Assembly (NCBI GenBank): GCA_016938235.1
Contig: JAFGVA010000137.1
Location: forward strand, 1 to 44,868
From: Bacteroidales bacterium
Lineage (GTDB): Bacteria > Bacteroidota > Bacteroidia > Bacteroidales > UBA10428
Length of the DNA: 44,868 bases
Direction: 5' to 3'
The position numbers and the translations under genes are program-made. A model generated the notes under the pieces. That model had not been told where the DNA came from. It made no database searches and saw nothing but the letters and a program-made list of their open reading frames with translations. Shown here piece by piece: positions 8,586-16,562 of the stretch. Each line of letters begins with the position of its first letter. Positions within the stretch are counted from its first letter, which is position 1.

Positions 8586-9758
8586 ATGCAAAACATCATC
8601 TGGTCAACAGGCCATAAACGCAGAATAACAGATATTGTTGAAGCCAATAACTGCACAATAACCGATTCTCGGGGTAACACATATACCGATTTGGAATCGG
8701 GAGTCTGGGCAACCAGCGTTGGCCATTCCAATCCAAAGGTAAATAAGGTAATTAAATCGCAAGTCGATAAAATTGCGCATACCGGCTTTTGTTACTGCAA
8801 TCCAATTATTGAAAAATGCGCCCGGAATATACTCGATGCAGCAAATCTGGAAGGCGGAAAATGCGAGTTTTTATGTTCTGGCAGCGAGGCTGTTGAATAT
8901 GCGATGCGGGTGGCCCAAACAATAAGTAATAAGCCTAAAATTTTAACTTTTACTGATTCGTATTTTGGAGCATATGGCACTGCCACCCAGAAAGAAAGCG
9001 ATAATCTGTATTTATACAACTGGCTCGAATGTACGTGTAATAATAAGTCTGGAGCTTGCAGCGGTGATTGTAAGCATTTTAACGAAATACCTTTCGATGA
9101 GGTTGGAATCTTTTTGTTTGAACCCGGCAGCTCATCTGGTTTGGTCAGGTTTCCACCGGTAGAACTAATCGATAAAATTATAAAAAGAATAAAAAGCCAG
9201 GGCGGACTTGTAGTTGCAAATGAAATAACAACCGGTATCGGGCGTACAGGCAAATGGTTCGGATTTCAGCATTACCCGATTCAAGCTGACATTGTGGCAA
9301 TGGGTAAAGGCTTGGGCAATGGATACCCCGTAAGCGCAGTAGCTATCTCGAAAGAAGTTTCACGGGTGCTTGAGAAAAAGCAATTTCATTATTCCCAATC
9401 GCATCAAAACGATCCCCTGGGAGCATCGGTGGCTAATGAGGTTTTGAATATAATCAGGGATGAAAAGCTTTTGGAAAGATGTTCACGTCTGGGAAACAAA
9501 CTGTTAAAACAGTTAAATGAGCTACAATACAGATATCCGGTTATAAAAGAGGTCAGGGGAAGGGGTTTTATGATTGGAATTGAATTACATCATCAAGCCG
9601 ACCAGGTATTCGAAGAACTTTTCAACAGGGGCTTTCTTTTGGTTAAACGTTCTTATGCCGAAGTATTGCGTATGGATCCTGCTCTGACAATCGACGAAAG
9701 TGATTTAGATTTATTTGTTACTACTTTTGAGAAGATATTGCAAAAAATTAATTGTTGA
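8586..9758 (+). CDS. Class III (ornithine/GABA-type) PLP-dependent aminotransferase, atypical
   Basis: 390-residue fold-type I enzyme. The PLP lysine is K241 in MGKGLGNGYP. CSGSEAVEYAMRVA (97-110) is the phosphate-binding region, and GIGRTG (217-222) and FEPGSSSG (178-185) are family motifs. Two oddities stand out. The Asp that contacts the PLP ring nitrogen in the usual DEVQTG motif is Asn212 (ANEITTG). A short insertion at 149-162 carries four cysteines (CTC ... C...C), with C69 and C71 also close in sequence. The substrate is unknown. The ATG at 8586 gives the normal family N-terminus. The longer open frame from 8484 overlaps the previous gene and is not used. A cupin gene follows after 13 bp, probably in one operon. 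Confidence 0.88.
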   Translation: MQNIIWSTGHKRRITDIVEANNCTITDSRGNTYTDLESGVWATSVGHSNPKVNKVIKSQVDKIAHTGFCYCNPIIEKCARNILDAANLEGGKCEFLCSGSEAVEYAMRVAQTISNKPKILTFTDSYFGAYGTATQKESDNLYLYNWLECTCNNKSGACSGDCKHFNEIPFDEVGIFLFEPGSSSGLVRFPPVELIDKIIKRIKSQGGLVVANEITTGIGRTGKWFGFQHYPIQADIVAMGKGLGNGYPVSAVAISKEVSRVLEKKQFHYSQSHQNDPLGASVANEVLNIIRDEKLLERCSRLGNKLLKQLNELQYRYPVIKEVRGRGFMIGIELHHQADQVFEELFNRGFLLVKRSYAEVLRMDPALTIDESDLDLFVTTFEKILQKINC

Positions 9759-9771
9759 TAGGCATTAAAAA

Positions 9772-10131
9772 ATGGAGAAAGTAATTATTAATGAAAAACT
9801 TGCCTTGTTTTCGGAACATTGGAAACCCAAAATAGTTGGAGAGTTAAACGAACAATACGTAAAACTTGCCAAAATAAAAGGTGAATTTGTCTGGCACAAA
9901 CATGAAAAGGAAGACGAAATGTTTTATGTTCTAAGTGGAGAACTGAAAATTGAACTTAGAGATAAAGTTTTAACCCTGAACCCCAATGAATTTGCGATTA
10001 TTCCCAAAGGTGTTGAACATAGACCAGTAGCAATAGATGAAGTATCAATAATGATAATTGAACCCATGTCTACCCTTAATACCGGTGATGCAGAAAGTGA
10101 GTTAACAGTTAAAGAATTAGATCGAATTTAG
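9772..10131 (+). CDS. Single-domain cupin protein
   Basis: 119 residues forming one cupin barrel. Motif 1 is WHKHEKEDEMFYVLSGEL, which supplies H42, H44 and E48/E49 as metal ligands. Motif 2 is FAIIPKGVEHRP, which supplies the last His. There is no signal peptide, so it is cytoplasmic. Such single cupins bind a divalent metal and act as small isomerases, dioxygenases or binding proteins. Which applies here cannot be told. The 13-bp spacing to the aminotransferase suggests co-expression, perhaps on a common metabolite. Confidence 0.88.
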   Translation: MEKVIINEKLALFSEHWKPKIVGELNEQYVKLAKIKGEFVWHKHEKEDEMFYVLSGELKIELRDKVLTLNPNEFAIIPKGVEHRPVAIDEVSIMIIEPMSTLNTGDAESELTVKELDRI

Positions 10132-10156
10132 TATTAAATAAAACAGAAAAGAAATC

Positions 10157-10498
10157 ATGTCAGACGAAATGAAAAAGTGTCCTCAATGTAAGTCTCCTTA
10201 TGGATATTTTGTGAGAGAAGGAGTTTATGCCTGCCCCGAATGCAATCACGAATGGAATCCTGAAGAGCTTGTTGATGAGGATGTTCTTATTGTTAAAGAT
10301 TCGAACGGAAATATTTTACAGGATGGAGATTCAGTAATCGTTATTAAAGATTTACCAGTGAAGGGCGCTTCCGGTCCTATTAAAGCCGGCACAAAGGTTA
10401 AAAAAATAAGATTGGTTGAAGGAGACCATAATATCGATTGCAAAATTGACGGCTTTGGGGCAATGGGTTTAAAATCGGAGTTTGTACGGAAAGCATAG
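10157..10498 (+). CDS. yjdM: Zinc-ribbon protein YjdM (PhnA family)
   Basis: 113 residues. The N-terminal zinc ribbon has CPQC (8-11) and CPEC (27-30). It is followed by the PhnA/YjdM domain with [21 protein letters not shown] and the C-terminal [15 protein letters not shown]. Length and layout match the family. Despite the historical PhnA name, the family is not shown to act on phosphonates, and its role is poorly defined. It follows the cupin by 25 bp and probably belongs to the same transcript. Confidence 0.93.
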   Translation: MSDEMKKCPQCKSPYGYFVREGVYACPECNHEWNPEELVDEDVLIVKDSNGNILQDGDSVIVIKDLPVKGASGPIKAGTKVKKIRLVEGDHNIDCKIDGFGAMGLKSEFVRKA

Positions 10499-10515
10499 TA
10501 AAAATAGTACCTTTG
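10481..10515 (+). promoter_or_regulatory. Promoter of the polysaccharide deacetylase gene
   Basis: The -7 box TACCTTTG (10508-10515) matches TAnnTTTG exactly, and a TTTG (10481-10484) lies 23 bp upstream as the -33 element, overlapping the end of yjdM. A start a few bases after the box would leave almost no leader before the ATG at 10523. That argues for translation from the ATG at 10541. Confidence 0.6.
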
Positions 10516-10540
10516 GTATCATATGCAAAGTTTTACATCC

Positions 10541-11341
10541 ATGAAAAACACACTTATTATCTTCTTTTTTTTCCTGATAATGACAAATCAAAATTCAAAT
10601 GCCCAACAAGAAGGTATATGGAATGGCAAAAAATGCGCAGTTGTATTAACCTATGACGATGCACTGAATGTTCATCTCGATAATGTAATTCCATGCCTCG
10701 ATTCATTCGGAATAAATGGAACTTTTTACATTATTGGTGAATCTGAAATCTTAAGAGAAAGATTACCAGAGTGGAAAACAGCAGCTGCAAACGGACACGA
10801 ACTGGGGAACCATTCACTCACGCATCCCTGCGATGGTGGTAAGAATGGCCGTTCCTGGGTTAGCAAGGAAAGTGACTTAAGGTCTTATTCTGTTCACCGT
10901 GCAGTAAACGAAATTCGTATAACCAATACCCTTCTTTATGCCATAGATGGCAAAACGGAAAGGACATTTGCCTATCCCTGTGCCGATAAATACATCGATA
11001 CTGTAGCTTTTTATAACGAACTAGGAGATGAATTTCCCGGAGCAAGAGGAGTGTATTCTAAAATGCAGCATTTAAGCGATGTTGACTTAAGCGATATTCC
11101 CAGCTATATGATTATGGATAAATCGGCCGACTACATGATAAACCTTGTGAAAGAAGCGCAGGATACACATACACTTCTTGTTTTTTTGTTTCATGGAGTT
11201 GGAGGAGAGCATAACATCAATGTATCGCTTGAAGAACATAATAAGCTGGTACATTACCTGGTAGAAAATGAAGATGAGATTTGGATCGCTCCATTAGTTG
11301 ATGTTGCAAAGTATATAAAGGAGGAACAAGAAAATAAGTAG
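10541..11341 (+). CDS. Exported polysaccharide deacetylase (NodB homology domain)
   Basis: 266 residues with a signal peptide (1-21, ending NSNAQ). NodB motif 1 is TYDDA at 37-41 (catalytic base D39, metal ligand D40). Motif 2 is HSLTH at 91-95 (both metal His). Motif 3 is probably RTFAYPC (141-147), and the last His is in FLFHGVGG (216-223). Family members remove acetyl or related acyl groups from sugars. The substrate here is unknown. The ATG at 10541 is chosen over 10523 because of the promoter position. A membrane-protein gene follows after 18 bp. Confidence 0.88.
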   Translation: MKNTLIIFFFFLIMTNQNSNAQQEGIWNGKKCAVVLTYDDALNVHLDNVIPCLDSFGINGTFYIIGESEILRERLPEWKTAAANGHELGNHSLTHPCDGGKNGRSWVSKESDLRSYSVHRAVNEIRITNTLLYAIDGKTERTFAYPCADKYIDTVAFYNELGDEFPGARGVYSKMQHLSDVDLSDIPSYMIMDKSADYMINLVKEAQDTHTLLVFLFHGVGGEHNINVSLEEHNKLVHYLVENEDEIWIAPLVDVAKYIKEEQENK

Positions 11342-11359
11342 ACACTTTCTTTTAGACCT

Positions 11360-11761
11360 ATGCCAATTAATCCTGTTAAGAACTTCACTTCAAAATATAC
11401 AAAGCCGCTTCAGATACTTTTATTTTTATACATTATAGGTTTTACGATTGGAACAACCACCCATACAATAGATATTATTAAGGGAGGTTTTTTACCCTAT
11501 AATCATTTAGAATTGTGGAAAAATATTTATTGGACTTCTTTAACCCTGCTTGATTTTCTGGCAATAGTTTTAGTCATATATTCCCTGGTTCCGGCACTTA
11601 TTCTGGCAAACATCATTATGATTTCCGATGTGCTGATTAATACGCAGTTTTTAACTGTTTTTAGTCACTATAAACTGGTGTTTCAATTGGTTTTTTGTGC
11701 CTATGTGGTTATTTCGACACCTTTTATTTGCAGAAAATATTCTTTTGAAAACCATAAATAG
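11360..11761 (+). CDS. Small integral membrane protein of unknown function
   Basis: 133 residues with about four hydrophobic spans: near 17-33 (LQILLFLYIIGFTIGTT), 58-78, 79-96 and 105-123. The N-terminus is basic and the end polar. I recognise no family. The 18-bp spacing after the deacetylase suggests the same transcript. Confidence 0.65.
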   Translation: MPINPVKNFTSKYTKPLQILLFLYIIGFTIGTTTHTIDIIKGGFLPYNHLELWKNIYWTSLTLLDFLAIVLVIYSLVPALILANIIMISDVLINTQFLTVFSHYKLVFQLVFCAYVVISTPFICRKYSFENHK

Positions 11762-11794
11762 AATGATCGAAGGCTTGCAACTTTTGATTTTAAT

Positions 11795-11893
11795 ACTCTG
11801 TGATCCTTTGTGTTTCTTAGTGAATCTCAGGGTAATAACTGTTTGTATAAATTACGCAGAGTGTCACAGAAGCTTCACAAAGAATCACAGAGA
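11795..11893. repeat. Imperfect inverted repeat of the CTCTGTGATYCTTTGTG type
   Basis: CTCTGTGATCCTTTGTG at 11796-11812 is repeated in inverse near 11875-11892 with one mismatch. Weaker matching extends the arms to about 27 bp around a loop of roughly 50 bp. The segment is non-coding, lies between convergent genes, and looks like a dispersed intergenic repeat or a small mobile-element relic. Copy number elsewhere cannot be judged here. Confidence 0.55.
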
Positions 11894-11923
11894 CTTTTAA
11901 TTCTAAAGCAAAACATAAAATAA

Positions 11924-11953
11924 CCTTGTCAGGATAATTGAACCCTGACAGGG
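11924..11953. terminator. Hairpin between convergent genes, likely bidirectional terminator
   Basis: CCTTGTCAGG (11924-11933) pairs with CCTGACAGGG (11944-11953), nine Watson-Crick pairs plus one G-T, around a 10-nt loop. It sits 13 bp past the stop of the minus-strand peptidase gene and after the plus-strand membrane gene. T-runs are poor, so efficiency is uncertain. Confidence 0.5.
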
Positions 11954-11965
11954 TGAAGAGAATTC

Positions 11966-13222
11966 TTAAAACTTCTTCAGGATATCTTTTACAGCATCTT
12001 TATGAACGGTAAAGCCCATCATTTTCAGTTTGATATAATCTTCGTGGAAGTAATAATAACCAAATCTTGGGTCATCTTCGCTAACATTTCTTGAACCCGA
12101 ACTGGAATCTTTAATTAAATACCAGTCTTCACCACTATCTTTATAGTCTTCAAGAATGCCAATGAGCTGCATGCCATGGTCGTCGGTTGTGGTTTCGTTA
12201 GAGAAGCGGAACTGGCGTGCATCTTCATTAATATAATCTGAAGGAATGTCGAAATCAGGAATCATGGCGCAGTTGGTTTCCCTGCTAAATCCTGTTTCCG
12301 AAACATCGCCGCCAATGCTCATGCTGTATCCATTTTTTATGGCTTGTTTTATAACTTCCATATAGTCATTAAGCGGAATATTGTAATAATCTTTGCTGTG
12401 CCACCAGTTGTCTGGTACCTTGTATTCTACTTTTTTCCAGTATGGTTCCTGTTTGTACGATAAAATTTCAACATAGTCATCCGGATTTATCTTAAGATAG
12501 TCTTTAAGGTATGTTTGGGGATTGTATTTTTTACCTTCCACTGCAAATTCAACCGGAGGTTCACCAATGTATTTATTCATTATAGCTTTAATGGTTTCCA
12601 GTCCGAAGGCTTCGTTCCATGCATTGTTCTTTTTCATTGACTTCAAGAATGCAGTCATTTCATCAACCATTTTTTCGTGGGTGTGAAATTTGCGTCCATC
12701 TTTTAGTCCTGTGTATGCTTCATAAGGAACCGCTCCGTATGTTTTCATAATTCTGGCTACGGCATTTCCTTCTGAGCCCTCGCTGAATTCAGAATTTCCA
12801 CGCTTGTCAATATATCTGCGTGCTTTCTCAATATATTCCCAGTAAACGGTGTAAATCTCAGAAATTTCAACTTTTTTATTTTGAAGTCTGTATACTTCAG
12901 ATTCGTAAAAGGCTGTTGTTGAAAAGGCCCAGCAAGTACCGGCATTTCCCTGTGATTCGGTAGCTTGGGTCCAGACCGATTTGTAAAGACTATTGTCGTT
13001 GGGAAGATCAAGCCCTGATTGATCCATATTAAAACGGATGTACGGTTGTTTGTCCTCATTTTCAATAGCATCGTTAACGGCATTCACATCTTTGAGTATC
13101 GACTCGTAATAATAACCTTTGCCTCTTTCAAAGACTTCTATTTTTCCTTTGTCCTGGTTATTTTGAGCCAGAACGCTCAGACTCATTGTCAGAGTCAGAA
13201 TAAAGTTTAAATTTCGCTTCAT
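11966..13222 (-). CDS. Exported papain-fold C1 peptidase, bleomycin hydrolase/PepC-like
   Basis: 418 residues with a signal peptide (1-19, ending SVLA). The active-site block is SQGNAGTCWAFS, with oxyanion-hole Gln91 and nucleophile Cys97. The catalytic His is H349 in TDDHGMQLIG. The third residue, normally Asn in a KNSWG motif, is Asp372 in LIKDSSSGS. The C-terminal YYFHEDYIKLKMMGFTVHKD ends shortly after. Length and the large insertions match the bleomycin hydrolase (C1B) group rather than papain. Those enzymes are usually cytosolic aminopeptidases, whereas this one is exported. I believe the KDSS form recurs in Bacteroidota relatives, but could not check. It lies alone on the minus strand between convergent and divergent neighbours. 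Confidence 0.88.
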   Translation of the reverse strand: MKRNLNFILTLTMSLSVLAQNNQDKGKIEVFERGKGYYYESILKDVNAVNDAIENEDKQPYIRFNMDQSGLDLPNDNSLYKSVWTQATESQGNAGTCWAFSTTAFYESEVYRLQNKKVEISEIYTVYWEYIEKARRYIDKRGNSEFSEGSEGNAVARIMKTYGAVPYEAYTGLKDGRKFHTHEKMVDEMTAFLKSMKKNNAWNEAFGLETIKAIMNKYIGEPPVEFAVEGKKYNPQTYLKDYLKINPDDYVEILSYKQEPYWKKVEYKVPDNWWHSKDYYNIPLNDYMEVIKQAIKNGYSMSIGGDVSETGFSRETNCAMIPDFDIPSDYINEDARQFRFSNETTTDDHGMQLIGILEDYKDSGEDWYLIKDSSSGSRNVSEDDPRFGYYYFHEDYIKLKMMGFTVHKDAVKDILKKF

Positions 13223-13392
13223 AATGTTTTAGATATAACAAAAGGATTATTTTGAAAATCAATGTTTTATTTATGGTATGATAAAAATAACAGAAATTCT
13301 TTAACTATAAAATCCTAAAAGTGAGACGAGATATTTAATTAGAGGAATAGTCTAAAAGTTGATATATTTACCATCAAAATTTCAATTCACCT

Positions 13393-14187
13393 ATGAAAAC
13401 CTCCATAGCCAATTTATTATGCTTATTTGTAATTGTTTGTTTTTCAGCCTGCAATGAACCTGAGGGCAAAAACACAGATAACAATCCTGCAGACACGCTT
13501 ACAACTGTAAATTCTGTCGATACTACTACACCGACCAATATTACCGATACAGCAAGCACGGGTAATACCGATGATACTCCTAGCTATAAGGTAAAACTAG
13601 ATTTTCCGGGTGTCTCATCAGTAGGATGGGCAGCGGTTTATGTTGCCTGGATAGAAAATGAAAGTGGCGAAAATCTTCAGAATATTTACATCTGCCAGAA
13701 AATTATTGAAGATATGACCACAAATACCGGTGTGCTTACTGGTATAGCCTTACCTTACTGGGCGCGGGAGAAAACAGGTAATACCGATTTGGAAAATGTT
13801 GATGCTGTTACCGGGGCATCGATTCAGGATGCGACTGAGTTTGAAAGGACTTTAGCTCTTGGCGATGTTACGAAGTTCAGGGTATGTTTTGAGATTGATC
13901 GATCAAAAAACAACAACGATTATTTTACCGACAGGCCTTGTTTTATCTATAAATCGGCATTAATCGATTTAAATAACCTGCAAGAAAGCTATGAGCTCAC
14001 GCTTGAAGCTTTTATGCCAAATGACACAAAAGGAAGCAGCTTCGGTCAGAATCCGCCATTACAGGATATTCCGGGATTTGAAGTCTGGAAGTACATGACA
14101 TCTCTTCAGTATATTGAGCCAATTGATATGTTGCTTAATGAGTCAGTTGAACATTCGAACTTGTTTGTTGAAATATCAGAACAATAA
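13393..14187 (+). CDS. Lipoprotein with Thr-rich linker and DUF2271-like domain
   Basis: 264 residues. The signal peptide ends in lipobox FSAC, giving lipidated Cys20. A linker rich in Thr, Asp and Asn (about 24-62) follows. The globular part has VYVAWIENESGE, LPYWAREK and NVDAVTGASIQDATEFERTL, resembling the pattern of DUF2271 proteins, which carry a Trp-containing strand then DAVTGAT. The resemblance is partial and family assignment is tentative. The lack of an Asp at +2 of the mature Cys leaves inner- versus outer-membrane sorting open. It is transcribed divergently from the C1 peptidase. Confidence 0.7.
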   Translation: MKTSIANLLCLFVIVCFSACNEPEGKNTDNNPADTLTTVNSVDTTTPTNITDTASTGNTDDTPSYKVKLDFPGVSSVGWAAVYVAWIENESGENLQNIYICQKIIEDMTTNTGVLTGIALPYWAREKTGNTDLENVDAVTGASIQDATEFERTLALGDVTKFRVCFEIDRSKNNNDYFTDRPCFIYKSALIDLNNLQESYELTLEAFMPNDTKGSSFGQNPPLQDIPGFEVWKYMTSLQYIEPIDMLLNESVEHSNLFVEISEQ

Positions 14188-14282
14188 AATATCAGATATT
14201 CAATTAAATGGATCTGAAATTTCACTATTTTTTTTCCATGTACAAAACCCGGTTGCAAAGTTTTCTAATCTGATAACAAAGA

Positions 14283-15665
14283 TTAAAAACTATAGCTGAA
14301 TTTTAGGATGAACATATTGAAATTCTTCAGTTTAGCGAACATATTTTCTCCTTTGCCATCGAATAAAACAGTGAATAGCGTGATGTCTGAATTAACCGAT
14401 GACTGGTATTTTATGGAAGGCATATAAACCAGTGCATAATTGTTGCTTAATTGTTTCCAATCGCTAACAATAAAACCACCACCTATTGGCGCTACCTTAA
14501 GTTTTTCGTTCAGGAAGCCTTTTTCGTATTGCATAAAGAAATAATCGTTCAGGTTTTCACTGCCTCTTTCATGCACGAAGCCATGCATGTACTGCAGGTT
14601 AAAGTAAGAACCATCAGGAAGAAAGTAATCGCCACCGATAATATATTTCAGGTATGGCTTATTCTTATCAAGCACGGCTTGGTCCTGAATCATATTTGGA
14701 ATTATTGCCGACATATCGGTGATCGTGTGAATGTCTTCGGTTGGCAGATATAGCGCTGCTTCAGCCCAAAAGCCCATACCACCTATTCCGGTTGCAATAT
14801 CGGCTCCAATTATGTGGTTTCGAAAAAATGAAACTTCGGAATTCACATGAATACCAACAATTGGGTTGGTTACAGGAATAAGTTCATTCCTGGTATTAAA
14901 AGGCAGGCCATCAATGCCCCAAACATAGCTTATTGAAAAATCTGTTCCGCCTGCATATCCTTTAAATTTGAATGCTGCAGTTGAGCTTTTCTTTAGATTG
15001 TAGTCTGGCATTAAAACAGTATCTGAAAGGCCAACTATAGTTAGCCCTTCAGGAAAGCTCATTTCAGGATTCAAAGAGTTTGCGAAGATGCCTGCAGGTA
15101 AATTTGCAGGTTGGAAAAAAGGAAGAAAAACTGCTTGCATCGAATAATCATTGTTTAGATAATATTTCAGGTTAAGTGCGTCGGAACCTCTGCGACGTCC
15201 AAAATCAAGTATGTCTTCCATATCGAGCGGATTCAGATTATCGGTTGGATTTAACTTGTCGGCAGTGCCCCACACTATGCGTTGGCGACCTATTGTAAGG
15301 TCCATTTTGTCAGAAACAAAACCAATAACGTGAACGTAAGCTTCCCTGATTTCGAGGTTGTAGGGGTCAACAATACCTTTATTGTATAAATCTGAAGACA
15401 TGAGCACATTGGGTAAACCAATATTTCTTAACCAGATGTCGCTATGGAACTTTGAGTTATCTGTTACCTTTTTATCAAGCTTAAGTGATAATCTTGTTTC
15501 GTTCCATGCCCAGTCATTGTCATCTTTTAATAATAAGCGTTGGTCAGTGGTAAAAGTCCCTGAAAGTTTAAGCTTGTTATCATCTGTTTGTGCGTATCCA
15601 AACTTCAGATTAATGGTAATTGAAGTAATCAGTATCACAATTGTATGGACAAAAAATCTTTTCAT
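14283..15665 (-). CDS. DUF1302-type outer-membrane protein of an MMPL export system
   Basis: 460 residues with a signal peptide (1-25, ending GYAQ). The mature part is beta-rich, with alternating strands and a C-terminal LKFSYSF. The block IGRQRIVWGTADKLNPTDNL followed by NPLDMEDILDFGRRR is typical of DUF1302 proteins. It is the last gene of a minus-strand set with a LolA-like protein and an MMPL transporter. In Proteobacteria, DUF1302 genes often sit with DUF1329 (LolA/LolB-like) and MMPL genes, so an outer-membrane exit or acceptor role is inferred. A 152-bp gap separates it from the LolA-like gene. Confidence 0.82.
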   Translation of the reverse strand: MKRFFVHTIVILITSITINLKFGYAQTDDNKLKLSGTFTTDQRLLLKDDNDWAWNETRLSLKLDKKVTDNSKFHSDIWLRNIGLPNVLMSSDLYNKGIVDPYNLEIREAYVHVIGFVSDKMDLTIGRQRIVWGTADKLNPTDNLNPLDMEDILDFGRRRGSDALNLKYYLNNDYSMQAVFLPFFQPANLPAGIFANSLNPEMSFPEGLTIVGLSDTVLMPDYNLKKSSTAAFKFKGYAGGTDFSISYVWGIDGLPFNTRNELIPVTNPIVGIHVNSEVSFFRNHIIGADIATGIGGMGFWAEAALYLPTEDIHTITDMSAIIPNMIQDQAVLDKNKPYLKYIIGGDYFLPDGSYFNLQYMHGFVHERGSENLNDYFFMQYEKGFLNEKLKVAPIGGGFIVSDWKQLSNNYALVYMPSIKYQSSVNSDITLFTVLFDGKGENMFAKLKNFNMFILKFSYSF

Positions 15666-15817
15666 GGCAGTTTTTGTTTTAGCATGTTTAATTACAGGTA
15701 CTTCATTTTACAATCGCAACTTCAAGTTTCTGGGCGTACAAAATATTTTTTTTATTCGGTAATTAAAAAGAAAAAGACTTGCTGCTTTTAATCTGTAACG
15801 CATAACCAGCCGGGTAT

Positions 15818-16540
15818 TTATTGTTTGAGTTTTCTTACGGTAAATTCATCATCCGTCAAGCCGGTATCGTATTTCACATCGCTCATAATCATTTGTGTTT
15901 TGTGATTTTTTTTAAAATTTATCATTTCAACAAGTTCGGTATTCCAGTATTTTCCTAGTTTTTTAAAGTTGTATGTTGCTTCTTTAATTTTATTATTTCC
16001 CTTATCGTAATACTCCATTTTCTCCGGATAATAATTTGTTTTGTTCACGTTAATAATGATTTTTGAATAATCCGAAGGTGTCTTTGGTATTAATTCCAGG
16101 ATAAAAGCATTAGATTCAGTTTTTAATAATTTCGCTGTGTATTTCGCAGCGAACGATTTTGATTCCAAGTCGTCATAAGAAAAATCGGTTCCAGCAAAAT
16201 TCTGGTTTTTAGAGCTCGAAGCTATTCTTCTCTCTTTTCCGAATGCTGGCAGATACAAATACATAATATCGTCTGGCAATGATAACACCGAGATGCCTGC
16301 TTGTGATGCCGGTGAAGTAAAGCGGAACATGCGCATATCGGTGCCTTTTTGTAGCATTGTTGCTTCGCGGACTTCCTCATTTCCATTTTTGTCGATTAAG
16401 ATTATTTTCTGAGTGGCAGAAATATCTTTAGCTGAAAACATTATTTCATCCATTTTTTGTAAAATGGCATTTGCTTCCTGAGCATTCGCGGCAAAAATAC
16501 TTGCCGATAATATCAGAGTTGAAAAAATTATTCGTATCAT
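15818..16540 (-). CDS. LolA-like periplasmic protein (outer-membrane lipoprotein-sorting family)
   Basis: 240 residues with a signal peptide (1-20, ending FAANA). The body matches the LolA-like family linked to MMPL transporters: DISATQKIILIDKNGNE, RMFRFTSPASQAGISVL, YLYLPAFGKERRIASS and FAGTDFSYDDL. The LolA fold is a half-barrel that carries acyl chains. Here it would shuttle a hydrophobic cargo between the MMPL pump and the outer membrane. It begins 22 bp after the MMPL stop. It is not the housekeeping LolA, whose neighbours and motifs differ. Confidence 0.88.
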   Translation of the reverse strand: MIRIIFSTLILSASIFAANAQEANAILQKMDEIMFSAKDISATQKIILIDKNGNEEVREATMLQKGTDMRMFRFTSPASQAGISVLSLPDDIMYLYLPAFGKERRIASSSKNQNFAGTDFSYDDLESKSFAAKYTAKLLKTESNAFILELIPKTPSDYSKIIINVNKTNYYPEKMEYYDKGNNKIKEATYNFKKLGKYWNTELVEMINFKKNHKTQMIMSDVKYDTGLTDDEFTVRKLKQ

Positions 16541-16562
16541 ATCTGTATTATTTTAATTCGTA

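Noticed and set aside
8792-9253. 153-codon minus-strand frame inside the aminotransferase
   Set aside because: Antisense shadow of the aminotransferase; no start context or recognisable motif.
14188-14282. Terminator between the DUF2271-like and DUF1302 genes
   Set aside because: There is a run of eight or more T near 14226-14234, but the only dyad before it is TGAAATTTCA, too short to form a loop.
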